Positions 43,313 to 51,921 are shown, counted from the stretch's first letter. The stretch is 64,000 nucleotides of DNA from Azospirillum sp. TSO22-1 (GCF_003116015.1 NZ_LGQZ01000107.1:1-64000), one strand, 5' to 3'. Translations and numbers: made by a program. The notes: a model not told the origin generated them from the letters alone.

Positions 43313-44653
43313 GTGTCAGACGTGCAATTGACTGCCGAGAAACTGGAGTGCGCCGCGCCGCCCATCGGTTGGCGCCGGCTGCTGTCCGTCAGGGTCGGGC
43401 CGCTTCCGCTCCCGGTTTACGCGGCGCTCAGCGCCGTGACGATCGCGGCGGCGCTGACCGGAAAGCTGCCCAACGACATCATCGGCGGCCTGTCGGTCAT
43501 GCTGCTGATGGGCTTCCTGCTGGGCGAGCTGGGCAGCCGGCTGCCCGTCCTGAAGCAGATCGGCGGCACCGCCATCCTGTGCCTGTTCGTGCCCGCCGCG
43601 CTGGTCGGGTACAAGGTGATGGATCCGGAGATGCTGAAGGCGGTGTCCACCACCTTCAAGGTCGCCAACTTCCAGTATTTCTACATCGCCTGCCTGGTCG
43701 CGGGCAGCATCCTCGGCATGCCGCACCGGGTCCTGGTGCAGGGCTTCCTGCGGATGTTCGTGCCGCTGCTGGGCGGCACGCTGGCCGCCATCACGGCCGG
43801 CATCCTGGTGGGCCTGTTCTTCGGCTACGATCCCCTGCACACCTTCTTCTTCATCCTGATCCCGATCGTCGGCGGCGGGCTGGCGGAAGGGGTGCTGCCG
43901 CTGTCGATCGGCTATTCCGAGATCATGCAGCGGCCCCAGGGCGAGCTGGTGGCCATGATGGTCCCGGCCGCCCTGCTCGGCAACGTGGTCGCCATCATCG
44001 CCAGCGGCCTGCTGCATCGCCTTGGCCAGAGGTACCCGCAGCTGAGCGGCAACGGCATGCTGGTGCGCTCCGGCGACGACCGCGAGCTGCTGGCCGAGAA
44101 GGGCGCCGACCGGCCGCTCGAGTTCCGGCTGATGGGCGCCGGCCTTCTGCTGGCCTGCGGCTTCTTCACCCTCGGGGCGCTGCTGGCTCCGGTCACGGGC
44201 ATTCCGGGGCCGATCCTGATGATCATCTGCGCCGCGGTGCTCAAGGTGAGCAAGATCCTGCCGGCCGAGATGGAGGCGGGCGCCTACCAGATCAACAAGT
44301 TCATGTCCACGAACCTGACCTTCGGCATCCTGGTCGCCATGGGCAGCCTGCTGGTGTCCTGGCCGCAGCTCGTGGCCTCCTTCACCATCGGCTACTTCGC
44401 CATCTGCGGCGTCACCGTGCTGGCCATGATCGCGGCCGGGTTCGTAATCGGCGCCCGGCTGCGGATGTTCCCGGTCGAGTCCGCCATCGTCACCGCGTGC
44501 CACAGCGGGCTCGGCGGCACCGGCGACGTCGCCATCCTGTCCGCCTCGGACCGCATGGGCTTGATGCCCTTCGCGCAGATCTCGACCCGCATCGGCGGCG
44601 CGGCGATGATCGTCATCGCCACCCTGCTGGCGCGGCTGGTCTACGGCGGCTGA
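43313..44653 (+). CDS. 2-hydroxycarboxylate transporter (CitS/MleP family)
   Basis: This is a 446-residue secondary transporter of the 2-HCT family (citrate, malate, citramalate and similar hydroxy-acids, usually with Na+ or H+). It has about eleven hydrophobic segments and the two re-entrant GGxG-type loops seen as PIVGGGLAEGVLPLS (~residue 188) and SGLGGTGDVAILSA (~400), which form the substrate site. The GTG start has GGAGG 6 bases upstream. Its position right after the LeuCD-type pair indicates uptake of their substrate, a 2-hydroxy (di)carboxylate. Confidence 0.9.
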   Translation: MSDVQLTAEKLECAAPPIGWRRLLSVRVGPLPLPVYAALSAVTIAAALTGKLPNDIIGGLSVMLLMGFLLGELGSRLPVLKQIGGTAILCLFVPAALVGYKVMDPEMLKAVSTTFKVANFQYFYIACLVAGSILGMPHRVLVQGFLRMFVPLLGGTLAAITAGILVGLFFGYDPLHTFFFILIPIVGGGLAEGVLPLSIGYSEIMQRPQGELVAMMVPAALLGNVVAIIASGLLHRLGQRYPQLSGNGMLVRSGDDRELLAEKGADRPLEFRLMGAGLLLACGFFTLGALLAPVTGIPGPILMIICAAVLKVSKILPAEMEAGAYQINKFMSTNLTFGILVAMGSLLVSWPQLVASFTIGYFAICGVTVLAMIAAGFVIGARLRMFPVESAIVTACHSGLGGTGDVAILSASDRMGLMPFAQISTRIGGAAMIVIATLLARLVYGG

Positions 44654-44735
44654 CGCGGGTGGCCCGGGGCGCTGCGGCGGACGGCGCCCCGGGTTTCCCG
44701 GGTCCGGGGGTGATGGGGGAAGGAGCGGGTTGCGC

Positions 44736-45860
44736 ATGCCTCGTGACGGCAAGGAACGCGGAATCGGAGATGGCCGCCTGGCGACGCTCGGCAAGGGCGC
44801 CGCCAGCGTCGCGTCGACGCTGGCCATCGGCGCGGCCGGCGGCGCGCTGTTCGCCTGGGCCGGCATGCCCGCCGCCTGGCTGGCCGGCGCGATGATCGCG
44901 GTGGCGGCGGGCGCCATCGGCACGCGGGTGCCGTTGCACGTCCCAGCCTGGATGCGCGAGGTGGCCTTCGTGCTGATCGGCATGTCCATCGGCGCCGGGG
45001 TGACCCCCGACACGCTGCGGCTGATGCACACGTGGCCCCTCAGCATGGCGCTGCTGGCGGTGTCCATCGCCGCGACGGTCGCCGCCTGTTCGGTCTATCT
45101 GGAGCGCGTGCACCGCTGGGACCACGCCACCGCCCGCTTCAGCGCCATCCCCGGCGCCCTGGCCGCGGTCCTGGCGATGGCGGCCCGCAGCGGCGTGGAC
45201 CTGCCGCGGGTCGCCCTGGCGCAGAGCCTGCGCCTGTTCATCCTGGTGGCCGTCATGCCGTTGATCCTGCGCCTGACGACGCCGCTCCCGGCGCCCGGCG
45301 CGCCGATGGCGGCGGGCGGCGGCGACGGCATCCTGGGTGTGGCCGGGCTGCTGGCCGCCAGCGGCGCCGGCGCGTACCTGTTCCACCGCTTCCGCCTCCC
45401 CGGCGACGCCCTGCTCGGCGCCATGCTGGTGAGTTCGGTGCTGCACGGCGCGGATCTCGCGCACGGCCAGTTGCCATCCGGGCTCCTGGTCGCCGGCTTC
45501 CTGGTGGCCGGCGCCGCCATCGGAGCCCGCTTCCGGGGAGTACCGCTGGCGACCCTGCGGCGGGCGCTGGGGCCGGCCGTCGGCAGCGTCGTGATCGCCT
45601 TGTGCCTGTCTGCCGCCTTCGCCGGGGCCGGCTCGGCATGGCTGGGCATGCCGTTCGGGCAGTTGTGGATCGCCTATGCTCCCGGCGGGCTGGAGGCCAT
45701 GACCATCGTCGCCTTCGCGCTCGGCCTGGACGCCGCCTTCATCGGCACGCACCACGTGGTGCGTTTCCTTGGCATCGGCGTGCTGACCCCGGTTTGGCAG
45801 CCGCGGACCGGTGCGCCGGCGGAGAAGCGCGCGGAGGAGACGGTCACGCCGTCACGGTGA
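44736..45860 (+). CDS. AbrB-family (COG3180) integral membrane protein
   Basis: This 374-residue, roughly ten-helix membrane protein of the AbrB/COG3180 family is often mislabelled ammonia monooxygenase and unrelated to the Bacillus AbrB regulator. It carries the duplicated family motif (AGMPAAWLAGAMIAVAAGAIG near residue 46, and LPGDALLGAMLVSSVLHG near 225) and ends with PGGLEAMTIVAFALGLDAAF...HHVVRF, the conserved C-terminal block. The family function is unknown; many members neighbour carboxylate metabolism genes, as here. ATG 44736 is 10 bases after AGGAG; a TTG at 44730 is also possible. Confidence 0.82.
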   Translation: MPRDGKERGIGDGRLATLGKGAASVASTLAIGAAGGALFAWAGMPAAWLAGAMIAVAAGAIGTRVPLHVPAWMREVAFVLIGMSIGAGVTPDTLRLMHTWPLSMALLAVSIAATVAACSVYLERVHRWDHATARFSAIPGALAAVLAMAARSGVDLPRVALAQSLRLFILVAVMPLILRLTTPLPAPGAPMAAGGGDGILGVAGLLAASGAGAYLFHRFRLPGDALLGAMLVSSVLHGADLAHGQLPSGLLVAGFLVAGAAIGARFRGVPLATLRRALGPAVGSVVIALCLSAAFAGAGSAWLGMPFGQLWIAYAPGGLEAMTIVAFALGLDAAFIGTHHVVRFLGIGVLTPVWQPRTGAPAEKRAEETVTPSR

Positions 45861-45959
45861 CATCTCTTGGGCCAGCGGGTTCCCTTTGGGTCGGGAGCTC
45901 CTGTATGGGCGGCCGCGGTGACCTGACGCAAACCTCCTCGCGCTCACGTCGGGACGGGT

Positions 45960-47441
45960 TCAAATCCACACCGGCAGCGTGACAATGAAGGCGGAGCCGG
46001 AGCCGGGCGTGCTGGCGACGCGGATCGCGCCGCCGTGCAGGTCCACCAGACGCTTGGCAATCGCCAGCCCAATGCCGAGCCCACCGTGCTCGCTCGCCAG
46101 CAGCGGTTCGGTCCCATGGAAGGGGATGAACAGACGGTCGAGCTTGTCCGGCGCGATTCCCATCCCGGTGTCCGCCACTTCGATCTCGACCAGCCCCTCG
46201 CGGCGACGGCGTGTCGTCAGCGCCACCGTTCCGTCCGGCGGGGTGAACTTCACCGCGTTGTCGAGCAGGCAGAACAGGATCTGGATCAGAGCCCCGCGCT
46301 CACCCGACAGCCGGTCATCGCGGTCGTGCAGCCCCACCCGCAAGGCGATCCGCTTCTCGCGGGCGCGACGATCCAGCATGGCCAACACGGTTTCGACGAC
46401 CTCGTCCAGCGCGACCTCGGCCACGTCGATGGTTTTTCGGCCGAGGTCGAGGAGCGCGTACTCCATCATGTCGTCCAGCATGCGCAGCAGCGCGTTCCCG
46501 TTCTGGTGGATGGCGCGGGCGTAGTGCAGGTGCTTTTCGTCCACGCCGCCGCGCTCGAAGGCCATCTCCAGAAGCTGGCTGAAGCCGTTGATGGCGTTGA
46601 GCGGGGTGCGCAGCTCATGGCTGAGGGTGGAGAGGAAGCGCGTCTTGGCGCGGTCGGCTGCCTCGGCCGCCAGCCGCGCCTCGATGAGCGTATGCTCCGT
46701 CCGCTTCATGTCGGTGATGTCGATCAGCGTACCGACGAAGCGCCGGGTCCCGTCGATCCGCGGCGGCATCTCGGCGACCGCCAGGTGGGCAGGAAAGGTC
46801 GTGCCGTTCTTGCGCCGCGCCACCACCTCGCGCCCGCGGCCGATCACGGTACCGACGCCGCTCGACAGGTAGCGATCGACATAGCCCTGGTGGGTGGCGC
46901 CGGCGTCCGCCGGCATCAGCCGGGTGACCGGGCCGCCGACCACCTCGTCGGCGCGGTAGCCGAAGGCCTCCTCCGCCGCCCGGTTGAACGAGCGGACGAC
47001 GCCGGCGCCATCCATGGTGACGACCGCGTTGCGCATGGCGTCCAGCACGGCGGCGAGGTCGGCCACGGCGTCCGCCATCGCCCGCTCGGCGTCCCGGCGG
47101 TGGGTCACGTCGCGCACGGCAAGCGCGTGGACGACCGCGCCGTCCGGCGCGGCACGCCGACGGCTTTCGATCTCCGCAACGAAAGCGCCGCCGCCCTTGC
47201 GGCGGACCTCGGTCACGACGGGGGCCGCAGCGTCGAAACAACGGGCGGCGTCGGCGCGGTGCCGAGGCGCCAGCAGCTTGGTCCACGGCCGGCCGATGAT
47301 CTCGCCAGGCTCGAAACCGGTCAACCGGAAGAGCGCCGGGTTGGCCTCGGTGCAGCGCCCGTCCTCGACGAGCAGCAAGCCTTCCGCGGTCAGAGTGGCG
47401 AACAGGGAGTCGGGCCACGCGTTCGGGCAAGGAGTCGTCAT
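45960..47441 (-). CDS. PAS-PAS histidine kinase with FixL-like heme-PAS residues
   Basis: This 493-residue soluble kinase has PAS1 at ~residues 10-115 and PAS2 at ~125-245. PAS2 reads ATHQGYVDRYLSSG...VIGRGREVVARRKNGTTFP, which aligns with the FixL heme PAS so that His184 matches the proximal heme His200 and Arg204 matches Arg220 of Bradyrhizobium FixL. HisKA has phosphoacceptor His275 in LSHELRTPLN, and HATPase has NAVKFTP, DTGMGI and GLGIGLAI boxes. It overlaps the upstream globin-coupled chemoreceptor by 4 bases, so both are made together, supporting an oxygen or NO signal. No receiver is adjacent. Confidence 0.88.
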   Translation of the reverse strand: MTTPCPNAWPDSLFATLTAEGLLLVEDGRCTEANPALFRLTGFEPGEIIGRPWTKLLAPRHRADAARCFDAAAPVVTEVRRKGGGAFVAEIESRRRAAPDGAVVHALAVRDVTHRRDAERAMADAVADLAAVLDAMRNAVVTMDGAGVVRSFNRAAEEAFGYRADEVVGGPVTRLMPADAGATHQGYVDRYLSSGVGTVIGRGREVVARRKNGTTFPAHLAVAEMPPRIDGTRRFVGTLIDITDMKRTEHTLIEARLAAEAADRAKTRFLSTLSHELRTPLNAINGFSQLLEMAFERGGVDEKHLHYARAIHQNGNALLRMLDDMMEYALLDLGRKTIDVAEVALDEVVETVLAMLDRRAREKRIALRVGLHDRDDRLSGERGALIQILFCLLDNAVKFTPPDGTVALTTRRRREGLVEIEVADTGMGIAPDKLDRLFIPFHGTEPLLASEHGGLGIGLAIAKRLVDLHGGAIRVASTPGSGSAFIVTLPVWI

Positions 47442-48781
47442 GCGGCCATGCGCAGCGACAGGAGGTGATCGAGGAAGCGCCGCAGGGCGGCGCCGAGTGC
47501 GCCCGACGCCTCGGTCAGTTCCCGACCGGCGCGAGCCGCGTCGTCCACGCCGGTGCGGGCGGTGCGCAAGCTGCCCGAAACGCCGCCGATCCGCCGCGAG
47601 ATGTCCTCGACCGCGCGCGCCCCGGCGGCGATGTTGCTGGAGATGTCGGCGGTTGCCGTTTCCTGCTCGCGGATGGCGTCAAGCGCCCGGCCGCTGGAGG
47701 CCTCCAGACCGGCCACCGATTCGTCGATGCGGCCGATGCCGCCGGACATGCGCGCCGCCTCGCCGCGGATCCGGCTGAGCAGTTCGGCGATCTCCTCCGT
47801 GGCGTTCGCCGTCTGGCGGGCGAGCTGCTTGACCTCCGTGGCGACGACGGCGAAGCCCTTGCCGGCATCCCCGGCGCGCGCCGCCTCGATGGTGGCGTTG
47901 AGCGCCAGCAGGTTGGTCTGGCTGGCGATGGTGCCGATCAGGCGCAGGGCGCCACCGATGCGTTCCACCGTCTCGTTGAGGCCGGCGACGGCATCGCGCG
48001 TCGCGTCGGCGGCGGCGCGGGCGTCGGTGACGGCGCCGGACACGGTCCGCACCTGCGCTGCGACGCTACCGATGGAGCCGGCGAGCTGCTCCGCCGCCGA
48101 GGCGACGACCTGGACGCGCCGCGAGGATTCGTCGGCGCGGGTCGCCACTTCGGTGCTCTCGCCGGCGGTCGCCTCCACCTCACCGCGCAGGTTGGCGGTG
48201 GCCGACGCGACGCGCGACGCCACGCCGTCGACCGTTCCGATGGAGCCCAGCACGGTGTCGCGGAAGCTCTCCGCCAAATCGCACACCAGATCGTGCGCCT
48301 GGTGCAGCGCGGCGTCGAAGTAGACGTCGAAAGCGAGATCCATGTCGAGGAAGACGGCGGCGCGCACCGCGGCCATCAGCCGTTCGCAGCGCACCGCGTC
48401 GCGGCGCAACGTCTGCGCGACGATGGCGCCGATGCGGTCGAGAAAGAAGCTGTAGGCGGCGATGTACCAGCGCGGTTCGAGCCCGATGCGGTGGTGGGCA
48501 CGGCCGATGCGCTGCACGCGCGCCACATAATCCTCGTCGAACTGGCCGGTGAACAGCGCCCGCCAATGCTCCGTCTGCGCGGCCTTCAGGCGGTCGAGAC
48601 TCTGCGCCTGCAGCTTGTCCGCCAGTTCTGGCTGCGCCGTCAGGCGGTCGTAGAACGCGTCGAGAATCGAGCGCAGGTGCGGCTCGACCAGCGTCCAGGC
48701 CTCCCGCGTCGCGGTACGGGCTTCAGCGTCCAGGCCAAGGTGATCGATCCGCGAACGCGTCGTGCCGATGTCGAGGGACAT
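47438..48781 (-). CDS. Globin-coupled chemoreceptor (HemAT-like aerotaxis sensor)
   Basis: This is a 447-residue soluble methyl-accepting protein. Residues ~15-165 form a protoglobin/globin-coupled-sensor domain, with the proximal heme His expected at His96 in RIGRAHHRIGLEPRWYIAAY. The signalling half has the MCP hairpin tip ASQTNLLALNATIEAARAGDAGKGFAVVATEVKQLA (~295-330). There are no membrane segments, so it is a cytoplasmic oxygen sensor for aerotaxis. The ATG at 48781 is used; a GTG at 48802 is in frame but has no ribosome site. It shares an operon with the PAS kinase downstream. Confidence 0.9.
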   Translation of the reverse strand: MSLDIGTTRSRIDHLGLDAEARTATREAWTLVEPHLRSILDAFYDRLTAQPELADKLQAQSLDRLKAAQTEHWRALFTGQFDEDYVARVQRIGRAHHRIGLEPRWYIAAYSFFLDRIGAIVAQTLRRDAVRCERLMAAVRAAVFLDMDLAFDVYFDAALHQAHDLVCDLAESFRDTVLGSIGTVDGVASRVASATANLRGEVEATAGESTEVATRADESSRRVQVVASAAEQLAGSIGSVAAQVRTVSGAVTDARAAADATRDAVAGLNETVERIGGALRLIGTIASQTNLLALNATIEAARAGDAGKGFAVVATEVKQLARQTANATEEIAELLSRIRGEAARMSGGIGRIDESVAGLEASSGRALDAIREQETATADISSNIAAGARAVEDISRRIGGVSGSLRTARTGVDDAARAGRELTEASGALGAALRRFLDHLLSLRMAA

Positions 48782-49032
48782 GGGGATTCCATTGGAGATC
48801 ACAGATGAATGGCTAAATTATGTCACCGAACACGCTGCGCTGACCAAGATCAGCGCGACGCTCTTGCGGCAAAATTCAAGTTATTGTCCTAGTGCATATT
48901 TATAAGACGCGAACGTCAACCTTTTATTGCCCATTACGATAACAGTTGAATGCGCCTTGACGCGCGGCAACCATATTTTTATGTTTTGCCTTCTAAGTGT
49001 ATTTTGCGCAAGCGGTGTGGGCCATCGTTCGG

Positions 49033-50187
49033 ATGGCGTGGACGGAGAGGCAAACGTTCGTGGACGCACGATCAAAATTGGCCGGGCCTGCCAAACCCGG
49101 AACAGCGGATCGGCGTTCCGCCGGCCTCGCCGCAAGCGCCGCTCCGGTCGCCGTCGCCCGATTCACCACCGAAGGGCTGGCGCCACAGGACCGCTTCGCC
49201 ATTTGGAAGGACAGCATCTCCGTCCTGTTCGAGGTGCAGCGCCGCACACCCGCGGCCGACCAAGCGGACGACTTCCACGCCAGCCTGACCACCATCCAGC
49301 TCGGCGGCATGCTGCTGGCCGAGACGACCGCCAGCGCGCAGATCTTCCACCGCGACCTGCGACGGATCTGCGCGGACGGGGTCGACCACTACATGATCCA
49401 GCTCTATTGCGCAGGAGAGGCGCGGGCGCGCTTCCACGAGGAGGAGCAGACGATCGCCGCCGGCGACCTGCTGTTCATTGACGCGGCGCAGCCGTCGAGC
49501 TTCGTGTGCGACGATTTCAGCAACCTGACCCTTGTGGCGCCGCGCGTCCTGTTGGATGCGCGGCTGCCGCACGCGGAACGCCTGCACGGCAGCGTGCTGC
49601 ACCGCGATCAGCCCATCACGCGGCTGGCCGGCGAGACTCTGCGGCTGCTCAACCGGCTCGGGCCCGGCTTCGACGGCGATACCGCCGAGCCCGGGGCGGA
49701 AGCGGTGCTGGATCTGGTGGTGCGTTGCCTGACGCTGGCCGGGTCCGGCCATCCGGCTGGCACGCCGGCGCAACGGATGGCGATGCTCACGGCGATCAAA
49801 CGGTTCCTGGAAATGCGCCTCGCCGATCCGGCGCTTGGTCCGGACGCCGTGCTCGGCAGCTTCCGCATGTCGCGGGCCTACCTTTACGAACTGTTCGAGC
49901 CGCACGGCGGGGTGGTGCGCTACATCCAGCAGCGGCGATTGGTCCGCTGTCTGGCGATGCTGCGCGATCCGTCCAGCCGGCGCCGCAAGATCGCGGACAT
50001 CGCGTTCGCGCATGGCTTCACGAGCGAGAGCCACTTCAGCCGCGCGTTCAGCCGCGCGTTCGGGATGACGCCGCGCACGGCCCGCAATCACCCGGCGCCG
50101 GCGTGGCTGGGAGAGGAAAACCCGCCCGCAATGGATGATCTGATCGACCGGCGCTACGAGGCGTGGCTGCGCGCCATCGGTGCCTGA
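49033..50187 (+). CDS. AraC-family transcriptional regulator
   Basis: This is a 384-residue regulator. An N-terminal AraC-binding-like beta-barrel (~residues 40-210; FHEEEQTIAAGDLLFIDAAQPSSF) precedes the paired HTH (about residues 260-355; ITEIAF-type IADIAFAHGFTSESHFSRAFSRAFGMTPRTAR). This layout matches the AraC_binding_2 (FeaR/NitR-like) group. The start at ATG 49033 is a choice: the frame is open upstream to at least 48997 and no strong ribosome site is visible. It is divergent from the globin-chemoreceptor operon across a 250-bp AT-rich spacer, so it might control it. The effector is unknown. Confidence 0.88.
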   Translation: MAWTERQTFVDARSKLAGPAKPGTADRRSAGLAASAAPVAVARFTTEGLAPQDRFAIWKDSISVLFEVQRRTPAADQADDFHASLTTIQLGGMLLAETTASAQIFHRDLRRICADGVDHYMIQLYCAGEARARFHEEEQTIAAGDLLFIDAAQPSSFVCDDFSNLTLVAPRVLLDARLPHAERLHGSVLHRDQPITRLAGETLRLLNRLGPGFDGDTAEPGAEAVLDLVVRCLTLAGSGHPAGTPAQRMAMLTAIKRFLEMRLADPALGPDAVLGSFRMSRAYLYELFEPHGGVVRYIQQRRLVRCLAMLRDPSSRRRKIADIAFAHGFTSESHFSRAFSRAFGMTPRTARNHPAPAWLGEENPPAMDDLIDRRYEAWLRAIGA

Positions 50188-50469
50188 CCCCGGGCCGCGG
50201 GCCACCCGCTGCGGCAGCGTCGGAAGGCGTCCGGAACGCCATGGCCCCCTGGCCGCTCGGGCAGCGATTCCAGCGCGACCTCCAGCAGGCTGGATAGAGA
50301 GGATGCCGAGGGCAGACTGAGGGGTTTGGCCGACCTGAGAGCGAAGAAGCTCATCAAGGAAGCCGAGTACCAGGACTGTGTGCGAGCGATCCTTGCATTG
50401 ATGCAAAGGGAGGGATCACGCGGGCCGGACCTTCGAAGCGCCTGCCAGTGGCCACCTGTTGCCCGCAGT
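50188..50469. other. Intergenic region with a possible SHOCT-like remnant
   Basis: In the plus frame at about 50260-50410 the sequence reads GRLRGLADLRAKKLIKEAE, then YQDCVRAILALMQREG, resembling the short SHOCT oligomerisation motif (LxxLRxxGxIxxxEYxxxxxxIL). There is no good start, and the frame continues into antisense of the cupredoxin gene. It is either a relic of a larger gene or chance. Confidence 0.25.
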
Positions 50470-50808
50470 TTATGGCCCTGCCACCACGACCACTCCGACC
50501 ATGCGCGGATGCAGCGAGCAGAAGTAGGCGTAGCTGCCCGGCTTGGCGAACGTGAAGGAGAAGCTTTGCCCGGTGTCGAGCACCGGCGACTTCCACGAAC
50601 GGTCGCTGGCCGCGACGGTGTGCGGAATGTCGTCGGCGTTGCTGAAGGTCACGACTGTCCCCGGAGCGACGGTGAGGCTCGGCGGGTTGAAGGTGAAGTT
50701 GTCGATGCGCACCTCGGCCGGTTCGGCGGCGAGGGCGGCGGCGGCGGTCAGCGGTGTGGCGAGCGCGGCGGCGAGCGCCGCGCCCGGCAGATGGCGGTAT
50801 CGTGCCAT
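50470..50808 (-). CDS. Periplasmic cupredoxin (plastocyanin/amicyanin-like)
   Basis: This is a 112-residue exported type I copper protein. The signal peptide (LPGAALAAALATPLTAAAALAAEP) is cleaved near residue 28. The mature beta-sandwich has copper ligands His in DIPHTVAA, then the Cys-His-Met loop YFCSLHPRMVG, as in amicyanin/plastocyanin-type proteins. It starts 11 bp after the exported phosphoesterase stop, within the same ECF-controlled operon. It probably serves as an electron carrier or copper-binding protein; the partner is unknown. Confidence 0.9.
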   Translation of the reverse strand: MARYRHLPGAALAAALATPLTAAAALAAEPAEVRIDNFTFNPPSLTVAPGTVVTFSNADDIPHTVAASDRSWKSPVLDTGQSFSFTFAKPGSYAYFCSLHPRMVGVVVVAGP

Positions 50809-50819
50809 GGCGCCCTCCT

Positions 50820-51764
50820 TCAGGCGCCGCCGGCCAGCGGCGCGTCGATGAGCGCCAGCGGCGCCTTGCCCGGCACGTACTCGACCCGGCTGATGCCCAG
50901 CACGCGGCGCAGCCGGTCGGCCGGCACCTTCATCGGCCCCGGCGAGGGCGCCGCGCCGGGCGCCGGCTGCGGGAAGGCGGTCGACATGGCGGTGTGGAAG
51001 GCAATGGTGCCTTCGACCTTCTGCATCGCCTGGTGGATGTGACCGTTGAGCACGGTCACCGAGCCGAAGCGCCGGAGCGCCGCCAGCGCCTGCTCGGAAT
51101 CCGCGGTTCCCCAACCCCATTCGGGATAGACCGACCACAGCGGGATGTGCGCCAGCACCACGATGGGCGTGCTGGCGCTGCGCCCGCGCAAATCGTCCTC
51201 CAGCCAGGCGAGTTGCTCCTCGCCGAGGTTGCCGAGACCGCCGGCCTTGAGGTCCACGACGTTGACCAGCGCCAGGAAATGCACGCCGCCCTCGTCGAGG
51301 CTGTACCAGCCGGCGCCGCGCGACTCCCGGGCGTAGCGCCCGCGGAAGGCGGTGCCGCCCTCGTCCAGCACGTCGTGCTCGCCGGGCACCGCATGCACGG
51401 GACCGGCCTTCAGTCCGCGCAGGAGCTGGTCGGCGTCGTCGAACTCGGCCGGTTTGGAAAGATGCGTGACGTCTCCGGTGTGGACGACGAACGCCGGCCG
51501 CTCCGGCAGGGCGTTGATGGCCTCGACGGCGCTGCGCAGTGTCGCGCCGACGTCGGGGTTGGCCTCCTTGTTGAAGCCGATATGGCTGTCGCTGATCTGC
51601 ACGAAGGTGAAGCCGCCGGGCGCCGCGGCCCGCGCCGCGCCGATCAGGCCGGCCGAGCGCGGCACGCCGCCGGCAACCGTCCACACCACCCCGGTGCCAG
51701 CCCAGGCCATGCATTTCAGCACCGTGCGACGGTCGAGGCGTCGAGCATCGTCGTTTCGGGACAT
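50820..51764 (-). CDS. Tat-exported calcineurin-like metallophosphoesterase
   Basis: This 314-residue phosphoesterase has a twin-arginine leader (DRRTVLKCMAWAGTGVVWTVAGG). Metal-ligand motifs are SDSHIGF (D, H), HTGDVTH (D), PGEHDVL, LAHIPLW (H) and NGHIHQ (H, H). The usual GNHD motif is PGEHD here, with Glu in place of the bridging Asn. It is the first gene of a two-gene operon with the cupredoxin, divergent from the ECF sigma gene, and preceded by the same GGGAATA/CGGTAGGAC promoter and a GGAGG ribosome site. The substrate is unknown; it acts in the periplasm. Confidence 0.87.
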   Translation of the reverse strand: MSRNDDARRLDRRTVLKCMAWAGTGVVWTVAGGVPRSAGLIGAARAAAPGGFTFVQISDSHIGFNKEANPDVGATLRSAVEAINALPERPAFVVHTGDVTHLSKPAEFDDADQLLRGLKAGPVHAVPGEHDVLDEGGTAFRGRYARESRGAGWYSLDEGGVHFLALVNVVDLKAGGLGNLGEEQLAWLEDDLRGRSASTPIVVLAHIPLWSVYPEWGWGTADSEQALAALRRFGSVTVLNGHIHQAMQKVEGTIAFHTAMSTAFPQPAPGAAPSPGPMKVPADRLRRVLGISRVEYVPGKAPLALIDAPLAGGA

Positions 51765-51798
51765 GGCTGATCCTCCCTGTCTGGATGCGCTGTGCGCT

Positions 51799-51829
51799 GT
51801 CCTACCGAGACGCCGGCCGCGGTATTCCC
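51799..51829 (-). promoter_or_regulatory. ECF-type promoter for the phosphoesterase-cupredoxin operon
   Basis: On the minus strand GGGAATA (51829-51823) is followed after exactly 15 bases by CGGTAGGAC (51807-51799). The same two elements with the same spacing occur on the plus strand in front of the sigma gene. The layout fits an ECF -35/-10 pair, giving a leader of about 30 bases. Confidence 0.75.
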
Positions 51830-51871
51830 GGCGCGCGCTGGGATTGCCGCAGCCCCTGCGGTAGCGTGGTC

Positions 51872-51902
51872 GGGAATAGACGCGCCTCGCCCCCGGTAGG
51901 AC
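51872..51902 (+). promoter_or_regulatory. ECF-type promoter for the sigma/anti-sigma operon
   Basis: GGGAATA (51872-51878), 15 bases, then CGGTAGGAC (51894-51902). It is identical in both elements and spacing to the divergent promoter, which implies that the sigma factor activates its own gene and the phosphoesterase operon. Confidence 0.75.
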
Positions 51903-51921
51903 GGAGACCGGGAGCCACGCC

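Noticed and set aside
44736..45860. Calling the AbrB-family protein a transcriptional regulator or ammonia monooxygenase
   Set aside because: It is a polytopic membrane protein of COG3180; both names are known database mislabels and nothing in the sequence supports them.
45852..45862. Palindrome GTCACGGTGAC-like sequence at the end of the AbrB-type gene
   Set aside because: It overlaps the stop region, is short, lacks a T tract and has no second copy; insufficient to call a terminator or operator.
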